64,000 bases of DNA from an uncultured Lactobacillus sp. (GCF_910589175.1 NZ_CAJURR010000005.1:13801-77800), one strand, 5' to 3'; counted from the stretch's first letter, positions 28,397 through 36,442 are shown. Made by a program: numbers and translations. Notes: generated by a model from the letters alone, not told the origin.

Positions 28397-30664
28397 TTAC
28401 TTGTTTTTCATAATTGGTTGATAGAATAAATCAATTATAATTGCTGCAACTAAGGCCACAATTATGGTTAAGCCAAGATTTGTAAAGCTAATTTGAGTCA
28501 TGGCTAAACCAAATAATGCTAAAGCAAAAGTTAATAAGACATCAATGATTTGAACGATAGCAACTGATTTTGATGGAACTGATTGCCAGAAAAATTTTCT
28601 AGTTCTAGTAATTAATACAATCAACATTGCACTTAAAACTAGGTAAACATAAACCATTGTAGAAACAGTTCCCTGAGTATAGTTATGAGATACAAGGTAC
28701 CAAACAAAGCCAAAACCAATTGCAGTCCAGCCTGCAGCAAGAGAGAAAGCAATTTTAGCTAATTTGAGCATATTCCAACTTTCTGGCTTATAAGTAATGT
28801 GCGTATTATCTGTTCCGATCATCATAGTCACCATATTATTCATAATGGTATAAATAACCATTGCATTTAATGCCATGGGAATATAGTTAAAGCATAGGTA
28901 ACCAAATGTTAAAAGCATTGTTAGTTCAGCTGTGCGAGATAATTTAGTTAAAGACCAGGTTGTCATTCTTTGGTAAACTCTGTGGCCGGCATCAAGAATT
29001 TTAACAATTGGAGTTAAACCGTCTTCCAAAAGAACCATCTTACCACTTCGTTTAGCGACGTCAGCAGCATTTGAAACAGCGATTCCAACTTCAGCTTGCT
29101 TTAATGCAGGAGCATCGTTAACTCCGTCACCAGTCATTCCGACAATATAGCCATCTTTTTGGAATAGTTTAACCATCTTAAGCTTATCTTCTGGTAAAAC
29201 GTCAGCAATTCCGGCTAAATCATTAACATCAGTTTTATCATTGAAATCGTGAATTGAAATAACTTTTCCTTTTAAGCCAACCTCTTTAGCAACTGCTTCA
29301 GCAGTTCTGCGGTTATCTCCAGTCAACATAATTGGCTTGATTCCACGTTTTTTAAGTTCTTCTAGAGCCTTTTTTGAATCTGATCTAACTTTATCACGTA
29401 AAATAAATATTCCAGCTAGTTTGTCATTAATTAGAACTGCAACTGAACGACCAGCAGTAAAATCAATATTTTTTGCTTCTTCATCAGCATTTTTATCTAT
29501 TAAAGAAAGTTGCTTAAAAGAACCTAACTTGATATTGTAGCCGCCAACGGTAGCCATTGAATATCCCGTATCAGATGTGAAGGGAATAAATTTTTCTGGA
29601 GTATCAGGGGTAATGCCTTTTTCTTTAAGATATTCATTGATTGCAGAATCAATGATGCTAGGACTACGTTTATCAGTAGCTGCTCCAACTAAAGCAAGAA
29701 CTTCCTTATTTGGAAGATGGCTTAGATTATCCCATTGAGAGACGGCTGTCTTATTTTCAGTAATTGTTCCAGTTTTATCAAGTAACAATAAGTTTAAGTT
29801 TGCAGCATCTTGAATACCGGTTAAGTCAGATGTTAATACTCCTTCTTTACTTAGACGAGTGGCCTCAAAAGAATTAGATAAGGCAAAGGTAGATGGCATA
29901 GCAACCGGAATAGAGGCAATAAACATCATAGCTAAGAATGGGAGCATTTCAATGACATTCTGTCCGCGAATCAATGCCGCAATTACTAAAATTAAAGTTA
30001 ATATACCGTCTAAAAGACATAGATAATAGATAATTTTGGTTAATAATTGTTGTAAGTGACCAGGAGCAGCGGAATTGTTGATTAGATTAATAGTTTTTCC
30101 AGAACGAGAATTGCTTCCTGTTGCAGTTACTATTGCTAAAGCATCGCCATCAACTACTGTGGTTCCAGCATAGGCGGTATCACCGACAGATTTTTTAATT
30201 GCTTTTGATTCACCAGTAATGGAGCTTTCATCCACTGTAATCTGCCCTTGAGCAATTTTTACGTCAGCTGCTAAAACATCTCCGCGTTTTAAGCTGATTA
30301 AGTCTCCAACAGCAAGGAATTTTGAATTTATTTGTTTCCATTTACCACTTCTTTTTACAGAGACTGTTGGAGTTAGCTCATGAGAAATTGTATTTAGAAC
30401 TCTGCGAGACTTTTTCTTTTGTGTAGCTCCATTAAACGCTGCAAATAAAAGCATTAATAAAACAAATAAGGACTGGATCCATTTACCTAAAATGCATTCT
30501 AATAATAAGGCTGCTTCTAAAATCCAGGCCGATAAGTTCCATAACTTGGACATAAATTCTTTAAAGAAATTAAATTCAGGTTCGGGAACTTCATTTAGAC
30601 CATCTTTTTTAAGACGCTCTTCTGCCTGGGCATCGGTTAACCCTTGCAGTTCTTTATTTTCCAT
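28397..30664 (-). CDS. P-type H+-ATPase (plasma-membrane, type IIIA)
   Basis: 755 residues. Phosphorylation site LLLDKTGTITENK, SSITGESKAI, and hinge GDGVNDAPALKQAEVGIAV. It lacks N-terminal heavy-metal domains, and the opening LTDAQAEERLKKDGLNEVPE and the M1-M2 region resemble proton ATPases of the plant/fungal kind found in lactobacilli. Pumps cations, probably protons, outward for acid tolerance. GGAGG before the ATG. Divergent from a LysR regulator. Confidence 0.85.
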   Translation of the reverse strand: MENKELQGLTDAQAEERLKKDGLNEVPEPEFNFFKEFMSKLWNLSAWILEAALLLECILGKWIQSLFVLLMLLFAAFNGATQKKKSRRVLNTISHELTPTVSVKRSGKWKQINSKFLAVGDLISLKRGDVLAADVKIAQGQITVDESSITGESKAIKKSVGDTAYAGTTVVDGDALAIVTATGSNSRSGKTINLINNSAAPGHLQQLLTKIIYYLCLLDGILTLILVIAALIRGQNVIEMLPFLAMMFIASIPVAMPSTFALSNSFEATRLSKEGVLTSDLTGIQDAANLNLLLLDKTGTITENKTAVSQWDNLSHLPNKEVLALVGAATDKRSPSIIDSAINEYLKEKGITPDTPEKFIPFTSDTGYSMATVGGYNIKLGSFKQLSLIDKNADEEAKNIDFTAGRSVAVLINDKLAGIFILRDKVRSDSKKALEELKKRGIKPIMLTGDNRRTAEAVAKEVGLKGKVISIHDFNDKTDVNDLAGIADVLPEDKLKMVKLFQKDGYIVGMTGDGVNDAPALKQAEVGIAVSNAADVAKRSGKMVLLEDGLTPIVKILDAGHRVYQRMTTWSLTKLSRTAELTMLLTFGYLCFNYIPMALNAMVIYTIMNNMVTMMIGTDNTHITYKPESWNMLKLAKIAFSLAAGWTAIGFGFVWYLVSHNYTQGTVSTMVYVYLVLSAMLIVLITRTRKFFWQSVPSKSVAIVQIIDVLLTFALALFGLAMTQISFTNLGLTIIVALVAAIIIDLFYQPIMKNK

Positions 30665-30686
30665 AAAAATCCTCCGTTAATTCTCT

Positions 30687-30730
30687 ATTTTCTTAAAATA
30701 TTTTAGCGCAGTTCTTGTTATTAAGAAAAT
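30687..30730. promoter_or_regulatory. Inverted repeat in the divergent ATPase-lysR intergenic region
   Basis: ATTTTCTTAA (30687-30696) and TTAAGAAAAT (30721-30730) are a perfect 10-bp inverted repeat with a 24-nt spacer. It is a candidate LysR-type operator; both arms contain a TT-AA pattern and lie between the two start codons. Confidence 0.45.
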
Positions 30731-30787
30731 ATCAAATTAAGATAGGAGATATTAAAAATATAGATAATAAGTTAAAAGGTATTAATA

Positions 30788-31636
30788 ATGAATATTAAAC
30801 AATTAAAATATTTTTTAGTGGTTGCTGAAGAGCGGCAGATTACGTCTGCTGCTAAAAAGTTATATATTGCTCAGCCACCTTTAAGTTATCAGTTAAAACA
30901 ATTAGAAAAGGAAGTAGGGGTACAGCTTTTTGTTAGAACTGCCCATGGAATAGAACTGACAGAAGAAGGAAAAGTATTTCAAAAATATGCTGAAAAAATT
31001 GTTGCTCTGAGTATATCTGCTAAAAGCCAAATCCATCAAATTAAAGAGGGTGAATTAGGAAAAATTAGAATCGGAGTCATTTCTTCTTGTGGTGGAGTTG
31101 TCCCAAACGAGCAATTTAAAAAATTAGTAAAATACTATCCTAATGTATCCTTTGCAATACATGAAGCAAATACTTTTGGCATTGTTGAACAACTACAAGA
31201 CGGAATAGTAGATTTAGGAATAGTGCGGACACCTTTTAATCTTGAAGGACTAAATTTTAAAGACTTTCACCAGGAACCAATGGTAGCAGTGACAAGAGAA
31301 GAATTTTTTGAAAGAGGAGAAATTAAACATCTTAATGAATTAAAAGATAGGCCGATAATTTTATACCGAAGATTTCAAGAAGTATTCAATCGTAGTTTTC
31401 GGCATCAGGGAATAAGGCCGTTCTATTCAGTAACTTGTGATGATGCAAGAACAGCAATTCACTGGGCGGATAAAGGTTTAGGGATAGCTTTAGTTCCGGA
31501 ATCGATTGCCTTTACTTATGCAAAAAGTAAGATTATCCCAGTAAAGCATACTAACTGGATTACCCACTTAAATTTAGTATGGCGTAAAGATAGAGAGGTG
31601 ACGCCACTAATGGAAAAGATTATTGAAATGTTTTAA
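30788..31636 (+). CDS. LysR-family transcriptional regulator
   Basis: 282 residues. N-terminal winged HTH (FLVVAEERQITSAAKKLYIA, PPLSYQLKQLEKEVGVQLF) and periplasmic-binding-like effector domain (GELGKIRIGVISSCG, GIVDLGIVRTPF). Divergent from the P-type ATPase, the usual arrangement for a regulator and its target. Effector unknown. Confidence 0.88.
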   Translation: MNIKQLKYFLVVAEERQITSAAKKLYIAQPPLSYQLKQLEKEVGVQLFVRTAHGIELTEEGKVFQKYAEKIVALSISAKSQIHQIKEGELGKIRIGVISSCGGVVPNEQFKKLVKYYPNVSFAIHEANTFGIVEQLQDGIVDLGIVRTPFNLEGLNFKDFHQEPMVAVTREEFFERGEIKHLNELKDRPIILYRRFQEVFNRSFRHQGIRPFYSVTCDDARTAIHWADKGLGIALVPESIAFTYAKSKIIPVKHTNWITHLNLVWRKDREVTPLMEKIIEMF

Positions 31637-31643
31637 ATTAAAA

Positions 31644-31668
31644 AAGCCAACCACTTTTGGTTGGCTAA
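31644..31668 (-). terminator. Terminator of the 31-aa gene (minus strand)
   Basis: AGCCAACC / GGTTGGCT hairpin. The T-run is on the minus strand (AAAAA just left of the stem on plus), so it primarily ends leftward transcription. It lies between the converging lysR and small gene. Confidence 0.7.
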
Positions 31669-31673
31669 AAAAT

Positions 31674-31769
31674 CTAATTATGTTTAACAATTTTATAGTT
31701 TAGATAACGCTCAACAGCCTGGCGCATCAACTTGATTTTGCGGGGCTTGTAAATAATGATCTTTGCCAT
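31674..31769 (-). CDS. Small basic protein, 31 aa, unknown function
   Basis: The frame begins MAKIIIYKPRKIKLM and ends YKIVKHN. GAAAGGA lies 9 nt before the ATG, the start codon is the only one available, and a terminator follows the stop directly. A minus-strand -10 TATACT lies at 31800-31795. About a quarter of the residues are Lys/Arg, and it has amphipathic character in the middle. Not homologous to anything I can name. The complete gene layout argues for a real small gene. Confidence 0.65.
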   Translation of the reverse strand: MAKIIIYKPRKIKLMRQAVERYLNYKIVKHN

Positions 31770-31873
31770 AATACGAGTCCTTTCATTATCAATTAGTATA
31801 GCTTTAAGATACAGAAAAACTATGAAGGAATGATGACTTTTTAAAGATTAATTTTAGAATTAGTTATTTTGTA

Positions 31874-31902
31874 TTTACCATTTATTTTTTAATTGCTATA
31901 AT
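31874..31902 (+). promoter_or_regulatory. Promoter of tRNA-Ser
   Basis: TTTACC, 17-nt spacer, TATAAT with extended TG (TTGCTATAAT), 15 nt before the mature tRNA. Confidence 0.65.
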
Positions 31903-31917
31903 AAAAACGTTGTAATT

Positions 31918-32005
31918 GGAGAGTTGGCAGAGTGGTAATGCACCGGACTCGAAATCCGGCGAACCGGCTTATACCGGCGCGCAGGTTCAAATCCTGTACT
32001 CTCCT
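31918..32005 (+). tRNA. tRNA-Ser(CGA)
   Basis: Acceptor stem GGAGAGT / ACTCTCC (31918-31924 with 31998-32004). Anticodon arm CCGGA-CTCGAAA-TCCGG gives anticodon CGA. A long variable arm with a CCGG/CCGG stem marks a class II tRNA, and the T-arm is CAGG-TTCAAAT-CCTG. No CCA is encoded. The prophage integrase gene begins less than 100 nt downstream. Confidence 0.95.
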
Positions 32006-32012
32006 TATTTAA
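31980..32012 (+). other. Candidate attL of the prophage (tRNA-Ser 3' end)
   Basis: The T-arm and acceptor 3' half of tRNA-Ser directly adjoin the inward-reading integrase gene, the usual site for tyrosine integrases. The right att copy lies beyond the window, so the core length is unknown. Confidence 0.4.
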
Positions 32013-32046
32013 ATAAAAGAATGTTGATATAGCAACGTTTTAAGTA

Positions 32047-32096
32047 ATAAAAACACCTTTTTGGCTAAGAAATGGCTAAAAAAAGGTGTTTTTTTG
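32047..32096. terminator. Bidirectional terminator between tRNA-Ser and integrase
   Basis: AAACACCTTTTT (32051-32062) / AAAAAGGTGTTT (32080-32091), T-run on both strands. Ends tRNA and integrase transcripts. Confidence 0.85.
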
Positions 32097-32097
32097 T

Positions 32098-33273
32098 TTA
32101 TATATTTAGTTGCTTTAATGCATTGACTGCATCTTCTGTATTTTTCTTGTTAATATGAGTATAAATGTCTAAAGTCATTTGAATGTTTTCATGACCAAGT
32201 AACATCTGAACTGTTTTAGGTTTTACATTAGTTTCCGCAATAAGTAGTGTTGCAAAAGTATGTCTAAAACCATGAACTGTAATATGACGTAAATCCGGTT
32301 GTGGCTCTGTTAAGTTATATTTTTTTGCATATTCAGCTTTTTCTTCGTGGTCTTTAGCGTAAATTGATTTTAACCATTGATCCGGTTTGCTTATTCTTAA
32401 ATAAGTTCCCTTATTAGTGTGAAATAGCTCTTTAGAGATGATTTTCTGCTTTCGCTTATAATCTATCAAAACTTCTTTCAAACCGTCAGAGATCGGCAAA
32501 ATTCGTTTAGATTTTGGTGATTTAGGTGGCTGAATAATCGTTTTACCATTTAAACCATATGCCAAGGTTTTATTTACTGATAAAGTACCGGCAGTTAGGT
32601 TAATATCTGACCATGTTAACGCGAGAGCTTCAGATTTTCTAAGACCAGTAGCAGAAAGTAGCTTGAAGTAAGTATACGGGACCAATCCATAATCTTTTGC
32701 AACTTCAAGGAATTGATTTAGTTCATCTCGGGTATAAACATTATGTTCAGTGTCTCTACGTGGTCGAGATGTTTTCTTAGGAATAATGATCCGTTTTAAC
32801 GGATTTTCAGAAACATAGTTTAAGCGAATACCGTATTCAAAAAGGGCATTGAATTCATTAATTGCATCCCTATATTTAACAATCTGTTTTGCTTTTCTAT
32901 CAGCCCACTTTTGTAATTCAGCTACTGTAATCTTGTCAATATATTGATTACCAAAATCCGGAATAACATGGTTATCAAAGACTTGTTTATTTTTATTTGC
33001 AGTGGATTCTTTTACTTGGGTCTTATAATTTTCAAACCATAGATCACGTAGTTCAGATACTTTAATTTGCTTCTGTTTCACAAAACTATCTGGTTTAATT
33101 TGTGACATTTTATTGAATACGGCTTCTGCTTCAGCATAGGATTTAAAACCCCGTCTGCGAGTAATGATAGGCTTACCATTGCTGTTAGTGCCTAGATAAA
33201 TCTGAAACATATACCGCTTCTTACCAGATTTTAGTTTATAATCTTTGATACTTGTATTTTTTCTTTTTGGCAT
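32098..33273 (-). CDS. int: Phage tyrosine integrase
   Basis: 391 residues. Arm-binding AP2-like N-terminus, SAM-like core-binding domain (about 65-155), and catalytic domain with Arg in SATGLRKSEALALTW, HGFRHTFATLL (HxxR) and the nucleophile Tyr in MTLDIYTHIN. Reads toward tRNA-Ser. AGGAGG before the ATG lies in a leader with competing hairpins. Marks the left end of the prophage. Confidence 0.96.
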   Translation of the reverse strand: MPKRKNTSIKDYKLKSGKKRYMFQIYLGTNSNGKPIITRRRGFKSYAEAEAVFNKMSQIKPDSFVKQKQIKVSELRDLWFENYKTQVKESTANKNKQVFDNHVIPDFGNQYIDKITVAELQKWADRKAKQIVKYRDAINEFNALFEYGIRLNYVSENPLKRIIIPKKTSRPRRDTEHNVYTRDELNQFLEVAKDYGLVPYTYFKLLSATGLRKSEALALTWSDINLTAGTLSVNKTLAYGLNGKTIIQPPKSPKSKRILPISDGLKEVLIDYKRKQKIISKELFHTNKGTYLRISKPDQWLKSIYAKDHEEKAEYAKKYNLTEPQPDLRHITVHGFRHTFATLLIAETNVKPKTVQMLLGHENIQMTLDIYTHINKKNTEDAVNALKQLNI

Positions 33274-33283
33274 AATAAAAACC

Positions 33284-33341
33284 TCCTATTGTAGCCTAAA
33301 TAGGAACTCTGCTACAATAAGAGGGCAGAGTCCTATTTTTT
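33284..33341. promoter_or_regulatory. Competing hairpins over the integrase ribosome-binding site
   Basis: On plus: TCCTATT (33284-33290) pairs with AATAGGA (33299-33305). GTAGC (33291-33295) pairs with GCTAC (33311-33315). AATAGGAACTCTGC (33299-33312) pairs with GCAGAGTCCTATT (33325-33337). The last, followed by TTTT, is a terminator on plus. On minus, the first would sequester the integrase Shine-Dalgarno and the third would release it. DNA-binding arm sites are an alternative reading. Confidence 0.4.
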
Positions 33342-33369
33342 GGCTTTGTTAGTTTCAATATTTATGTTT

Positions 33370-33431
33370 GAGCTATTGGCGTAGCTCATTTCTTTATCCC
33401 ACTGATGTTGGCGCATCGGTGGGATTTTTTG
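33370..33431 (+). terminator. Twin hairpins with identical loops; second is a rightward terminator
   Basis: GAGCTA-TTGGCG-TAGCTC (33370-33387) and CCCACTGATG-TTGGCG-CATCGGTGGG (33398-33423) share the loop TTGGCG. The second is followed by ATTTTTTG. No plus-strand gene ends here, so the element either terminates antisense transcripts or has another role. Confidence 0.5.
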
Positions 33432-33436
33432 TTGAA

Positions 33437-33808
33437 TTAAAGTACTAACAATAATTTATTTAAGTTTGTTTTCTTTGTTGCACCCATTATTAGGAACCAG
33501 TCAATAATTGTCCAAATTCCTAATCCTCCTAAAGTAAATAATTTACCCAGACCTAATCCTATTTGACCATTGTAAAATCGATCAGCTCCCAAAGTACCAA
33601 AAAATAAGGAAAGAACTAAGGCGACTACTGGACTTTTAAGATTGACTGCTTGAATATTAACCTGTCTACTAGATGGCAGATCCTCTAATTTTTGCTTAAT
33701 CATTGGAACGCTATTAGAGGGGATTTCATTACCATGAGTAGAAATCCACATATTAGCAAAGTTTTCGCGCTTTTCTCTTTCTTCATCTGTAACTACTGAG
33801 TTATTCAT
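33437..33808 (-). CDS. TM2-domain membrane protein (prophage)
   Basis: 123 residues. A soluble acidic N-terminus of about 60 residues is followed by a TM2 domain: SPVVALVLSLFFGTLGADRF then YNGQIGLGLGKLFTLGGLG and a second helix IWTIIDWFLIM. The DRFYxG motif and two membrane helices define the family. Function unknown; common in lysogeny modules of Gram-positive phages and so possibly a lysogenic-conversion gene. Confidence 0.8.
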   Translation of the reverse strand: MNNSVVTDEEREKRENFANMWISTHGNEIPSNSVPMIKQKLEDLPSSRQVNIQAVNLKSPVVALVLSLFFGTLGADRFYNGQIGLGLGKLFTLGGLGIWTIIDWFLIMGATKKTNLNKLLLVL

Positions 33809-33880
33809 ATACTTCCTCCAAAAAAATAATACGTTCAGCTTTTAAAGTCATCAGTATTTGGACTTTTATTGAAATAAAAA

Positions 33881-35347
33881 CTACTCTTTAATAGATACTT
33901 GTTGTTCAATAATTTGAGAATCCCTGTATTCAGGTGCATCAGGTAATTCATGAAAATCAAAAGTAAGTTCTTTATGCTGGGCTAATACTTTTTTGATTTC
34001 ATCTATAGTGATATTAAAATACTCTTTACGTTTATTAATTTTATTCACTCTTTGTTTATCAAAATAATCATGTAATTCTTTTTCTAACTGATAAGCTTGA
34101 TCACTAAAAATTAAAGCATGAACATCAAATTTAAAAGGTACTGAAGCACTGCCGAGTTCATTAATTCTCTCCATAGGATCTAATCTACGGGTAACGCCAA
34201 TTTTATAAACGTTTTCGCCAAAAGATCCAATATTAGAAATTATGTAAACATAACCTGCAGTCGGATTAGCTGCACGATCCTCAAGTTTAACTTTCTTTTC
34301 TTGGATAGCAGCTAGTTTTTCTTTTAAATGATTTAATTCAGATCTTAATGAAACTAACTCCACTTCACTAGAGGTGGTTTTGATTTTTTCTTCAACTAAT
34401 TTTTGAGCTTGTTGAAAATGAGTCTCATCTTTTTCATATTTCTTTCGTTCATTAGCTAGCTCTCGTTGTAATTGACGTTCTTCTCGTTCTCTTTGTTTCT
34501 GTTCTCTAAGGATATCCTTTTCCTCTTCTTTTTTTAAGGCATATTCTAAAGCTAGACGCGCTTCGTTAATTTTACTATCTAAATATTCAACCGTTAATCT
34601 CACTCCGTTAGGTTCGTTTAATTTATTCAATTGTTCAAAGGAACGATTAATTCTTTTTTCTATAGTGTTGAAGTTAGATTTAGTGACCTTATTAATAGCA
34701 GCTTCACATTCACCATTGAAAGAACGTAGTAATTGTTTAATATTCTTTTTCTGCATGCTCTTTCCTTGTGCTTTCGAATCATTCAAGGTCATTGGCTGGA
34801 AAATTTTAGCCGCTATAGAATCTTTAATCATAGCTTTTTGATCAGATCTAATTTCTGTTAACTTACCTTTATAGGTGCTTGAATTAGTAAAATTATATTT
34901 TGGCTTATAAAGACCATACGATTCATACATTAATTCATCTGAAACATCAATAATTTGACTTTTTAGATTATTTAATTGCTCGCTTAGATTGGTTAGTTTT
35001 GTGGTTTGATTTTTGATATCAAGATCTTTTTCGTGAATAGTATAATCTAAGTTTCTGATTTGACTATTTTTGTCATCTATTAATTCGTCAAGCTCTTTGG
35101 GTTTCATCTGTTGTAAGGTTAACCTAGTATTTGCTTGCTCTTCAAGGCGGATATTTTCTTCCTTTAATTGTTGGTTTTCATTTATTAATAGATTTATTCT
35201 ATTTTTAAATTCAACAATATGAAATAAATCCAAAAAAGAGAAGCGAGTAGGGTTTATTGCAACATTATTTTTATTATTTTGTAAAGTTGAATTATTAGTA
35301 GATTGATGTGTATCAAAATTACCCTTTTCTTTTTTAAACAATGACAT
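33881..35347 (-). CDS. DUF4041 protein with C-terminal T5orf172 (GIY-YIG-like) nuclease domain
   Basis: 488 residues. N-terminal coiled coil (about 45-130), a DUF4041-like segment (KAQGKSMQKKNIKQLLRSF onward), a second long charged coiled coil (265-370), then the T5orf172 domain: AGYVYIISNIGSFGENVYKIG, VTRRLDPMERINELGSAS, ELHDYFDKQRVNKINKRKEYF. GIY-YIG-like catalytic Tyr (YVYI), Arg and Glu are present. Lies in the lysogeny module, so a host- or superinfection-directed role is plausible but unproven. Confidence 0.75.
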   Translation of the reverse strand: MSLFKKEKGNFDTHQSTNNSTLQNNKNNVAINPTRFSFLDLFHIVEFKNRINLLINENQQLKEENIRLEEQANTRLTLQQMKPKELDELIDDKNSQIRNLDYTIHEKDLDIKNQTTKLTNLSEQLNNLKSQIIDVSDELMYESYGLYKPKYNFTNSSTYKGKLTEIRSDQKAMIKDSIAAKIFQPMTLNDSKAQGKSMQKKNIKQLLRSFNGECEAAINKVTKSNFNTIEKRINRSFEQLNKLNEPNGVRLTVEYLDSKINEARLALEYALKKEEEKDILREQKQREREERQLQRELANERKKYEKDETHFQQAQKLVEEKIKTTSSEVELVSLRSELNHLKEKLAAIQEKKVKLEDRAANPTAGYVYIISNIGSFGENVYKIGVTRRLDPMERINELGSASVPFKFDVHALIFSDQAYQLEKELHDYFDKQRVNKINKRKEYFNITIDEIKKVLAQHKELTFDFHELPDAPEYRDSQIIEQQVSIKE

Positions 35348-35497
35348 TCTTAACTAAATTTCCTCCAAAAAATATAATTCATTAATCTATTTTGATTATT
35401 GTTTGTGTGTCTCAATTTCAAATGCTGCGCGGTCGGAACGAGCGCACAGCTAGGGCGCCCTAAGAACTTTTTTGGCTTAAGTGGATGCCTGCTTTTT
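35348..35497. other. Intergenic stretch with a GC-rich hairpin
   Basis: 35425-35463 is strikingly GC-rich in an AT-rich region. GCTGCGC ... GCGCACAGC forms an imperfect hairpin and AGGGCGCCCT (35453-35462) is a perfect palindrome. No T-run follows on the minus strand, so it is not an ordinary terminator for the immA transcript. Confidence 0.4.
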
Positions 35498-35890
35498 TTA
35501 TTTTGCTATATATCTCAATAATTCTTCACGTACCTCATCATAATTACCAATTCCAAGACTAACAGCAATGTTTACATAATTTGCTTCATTTGGATCATTT
35601 CCCATAGCTACAAATTGTTTTATTTTTTCGTGAATCATAAAATTATTAGCCTTGTATTCACTACATGAATGAGCCGAGCCGATATATTTATAGTCACCCA
35701 CAATTTCGGAATCGTTTTTAGCGTGACCGATTTCATGTAAGACTACTTTTTCAATTTGTTTTTCTGAAAGATTCTCACGAACGAACACTACACCATCTAC
35801 TAAATATCCATCTCTTTCCATAGGAAGAAATGCTAACTTTAAATGGTATTTATTGAGTAGTTTTGCTAAATGACTATTCAATGCTGTCAC
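35498..35890 (-). CDS. ImmA/IrrE-family metallopeptidase
   Basis: 130 residues with the zinc motif HExxH in VVLHEIGHAKND; FVRENLSEKQIEKV precedes it. In ICEBs1-like systems ImmA cleaves the CI-like repressor on induction. It starts 1 nt after the CI stop, so the repressor-protease pair is co-transcribed and coupled. Confidence 0.88.
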   Translation of the reverse strand: MTALNSHLAKLLNKYHLKLAFLPMERDGYLVDGVVFVRENLSEKQIEKVVLHEIGHAKNDSEIVGDYKYIGSAHSCSEYKANNFMIHEKIKQFVAMGNDPNEANYVNIAVSLGIGNYDEVREELLRYIAK

Positions 35891-35891
35891 C

Positions 35892-36221
35892 TTACTTTGC
35901 GTCGTATAAACCTTTTAAATAAGATCTAATAAGTTCGCGATCATGAGTAGTCATTGGCTTACCGTCAAAAGAACGTGCATTGTCTAGCATTTCATCAAGA
36001 TCAGTATCTGTTACTGATCTTGATGGTTCATCACGTCCTAACAGATAGTCAGTTGACACATTAAAATAATCAGCTACCTTTTCTACTTTATCTATTGATG
36101 GATTGGTTTTTCGCCACGTAGAAATTATTCCATTAGATAAATTCAATGTTCTTTCAATTTCTGCCATGCTAACGTTTTTCAAATTAGCTAATTCTTTAAT
36201 TCTTAGGTATAAAGTAGACAT
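35892..36221 (-). CDS. CI-like Xre-family prophage repressor
   Basis: 109 residues. HTH in residues 5-60 (SMAEIERTLNLSNGIISTWR), with DYFNVSTDYLLGRDE after it; a short C-terminal part has no LexA-type protease domain, fitting control by the ImmA neighbour. Its recognition segment LSNGII is identical to that of the Cro-like protein, consistent with shared operators. Confidence 0.88.
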   Translation of the reverse strand: MSTLYLRIKELANLKNVSMAEIERTLNLSNGIISTWRKTNPSIDKVEKVADYFNVSTDYLLGRDEPSRSVTDTDLDEMLDNARSFDGKPMTTHDRELIRSYLKGLYDAK

Positions 36222-36232
36222 TTAAAAATCTC

Positions 36233-36424
36233 CGAAAATATTTTATATTTTTAATTGACATCGAAAATATTCGGGAGTAATATATTAGATGTGCTTGAGG
36301 GGCACGAAAAAAATCGAATTATTAACTACCGATATTATTGATATCGCTGTATTTATTACGCTTTAATAATAGAATATTTTCGGTGCATAGTCAATAATAA
36401 GTATTTTTTCTTAGAAAATATTTT
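36233..36424. promoter_or_regulatory. Genetic switch: four operator-like boxes and two face-to-face promoters
   Basis: Related boxes: CGAAAATATTTT (36233-36244), CGAAAATATTCG (36262-36273), AGAATATTTTCG (36371-36382, reverse orientation), AGAAAATATTTT (36413-36424). Rightward promoter: TTGACA (36255-36260), 17 nt, TAATAT (36278-36283), with box 2 in its spacer. Leftward promoter on minus: TTGACT (36394-36389), 17 nt, TATTAT (36371-36366), with box 3 in its spacer. Boxes 1 and 4 lie next to the cI and cro start regions. The two promoters point at each other, so transcripts overlap by about 80 nt. Confidence 0.7.
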
Positions 36425-36442
36425 ACGAAAGGAGATTGGAAT

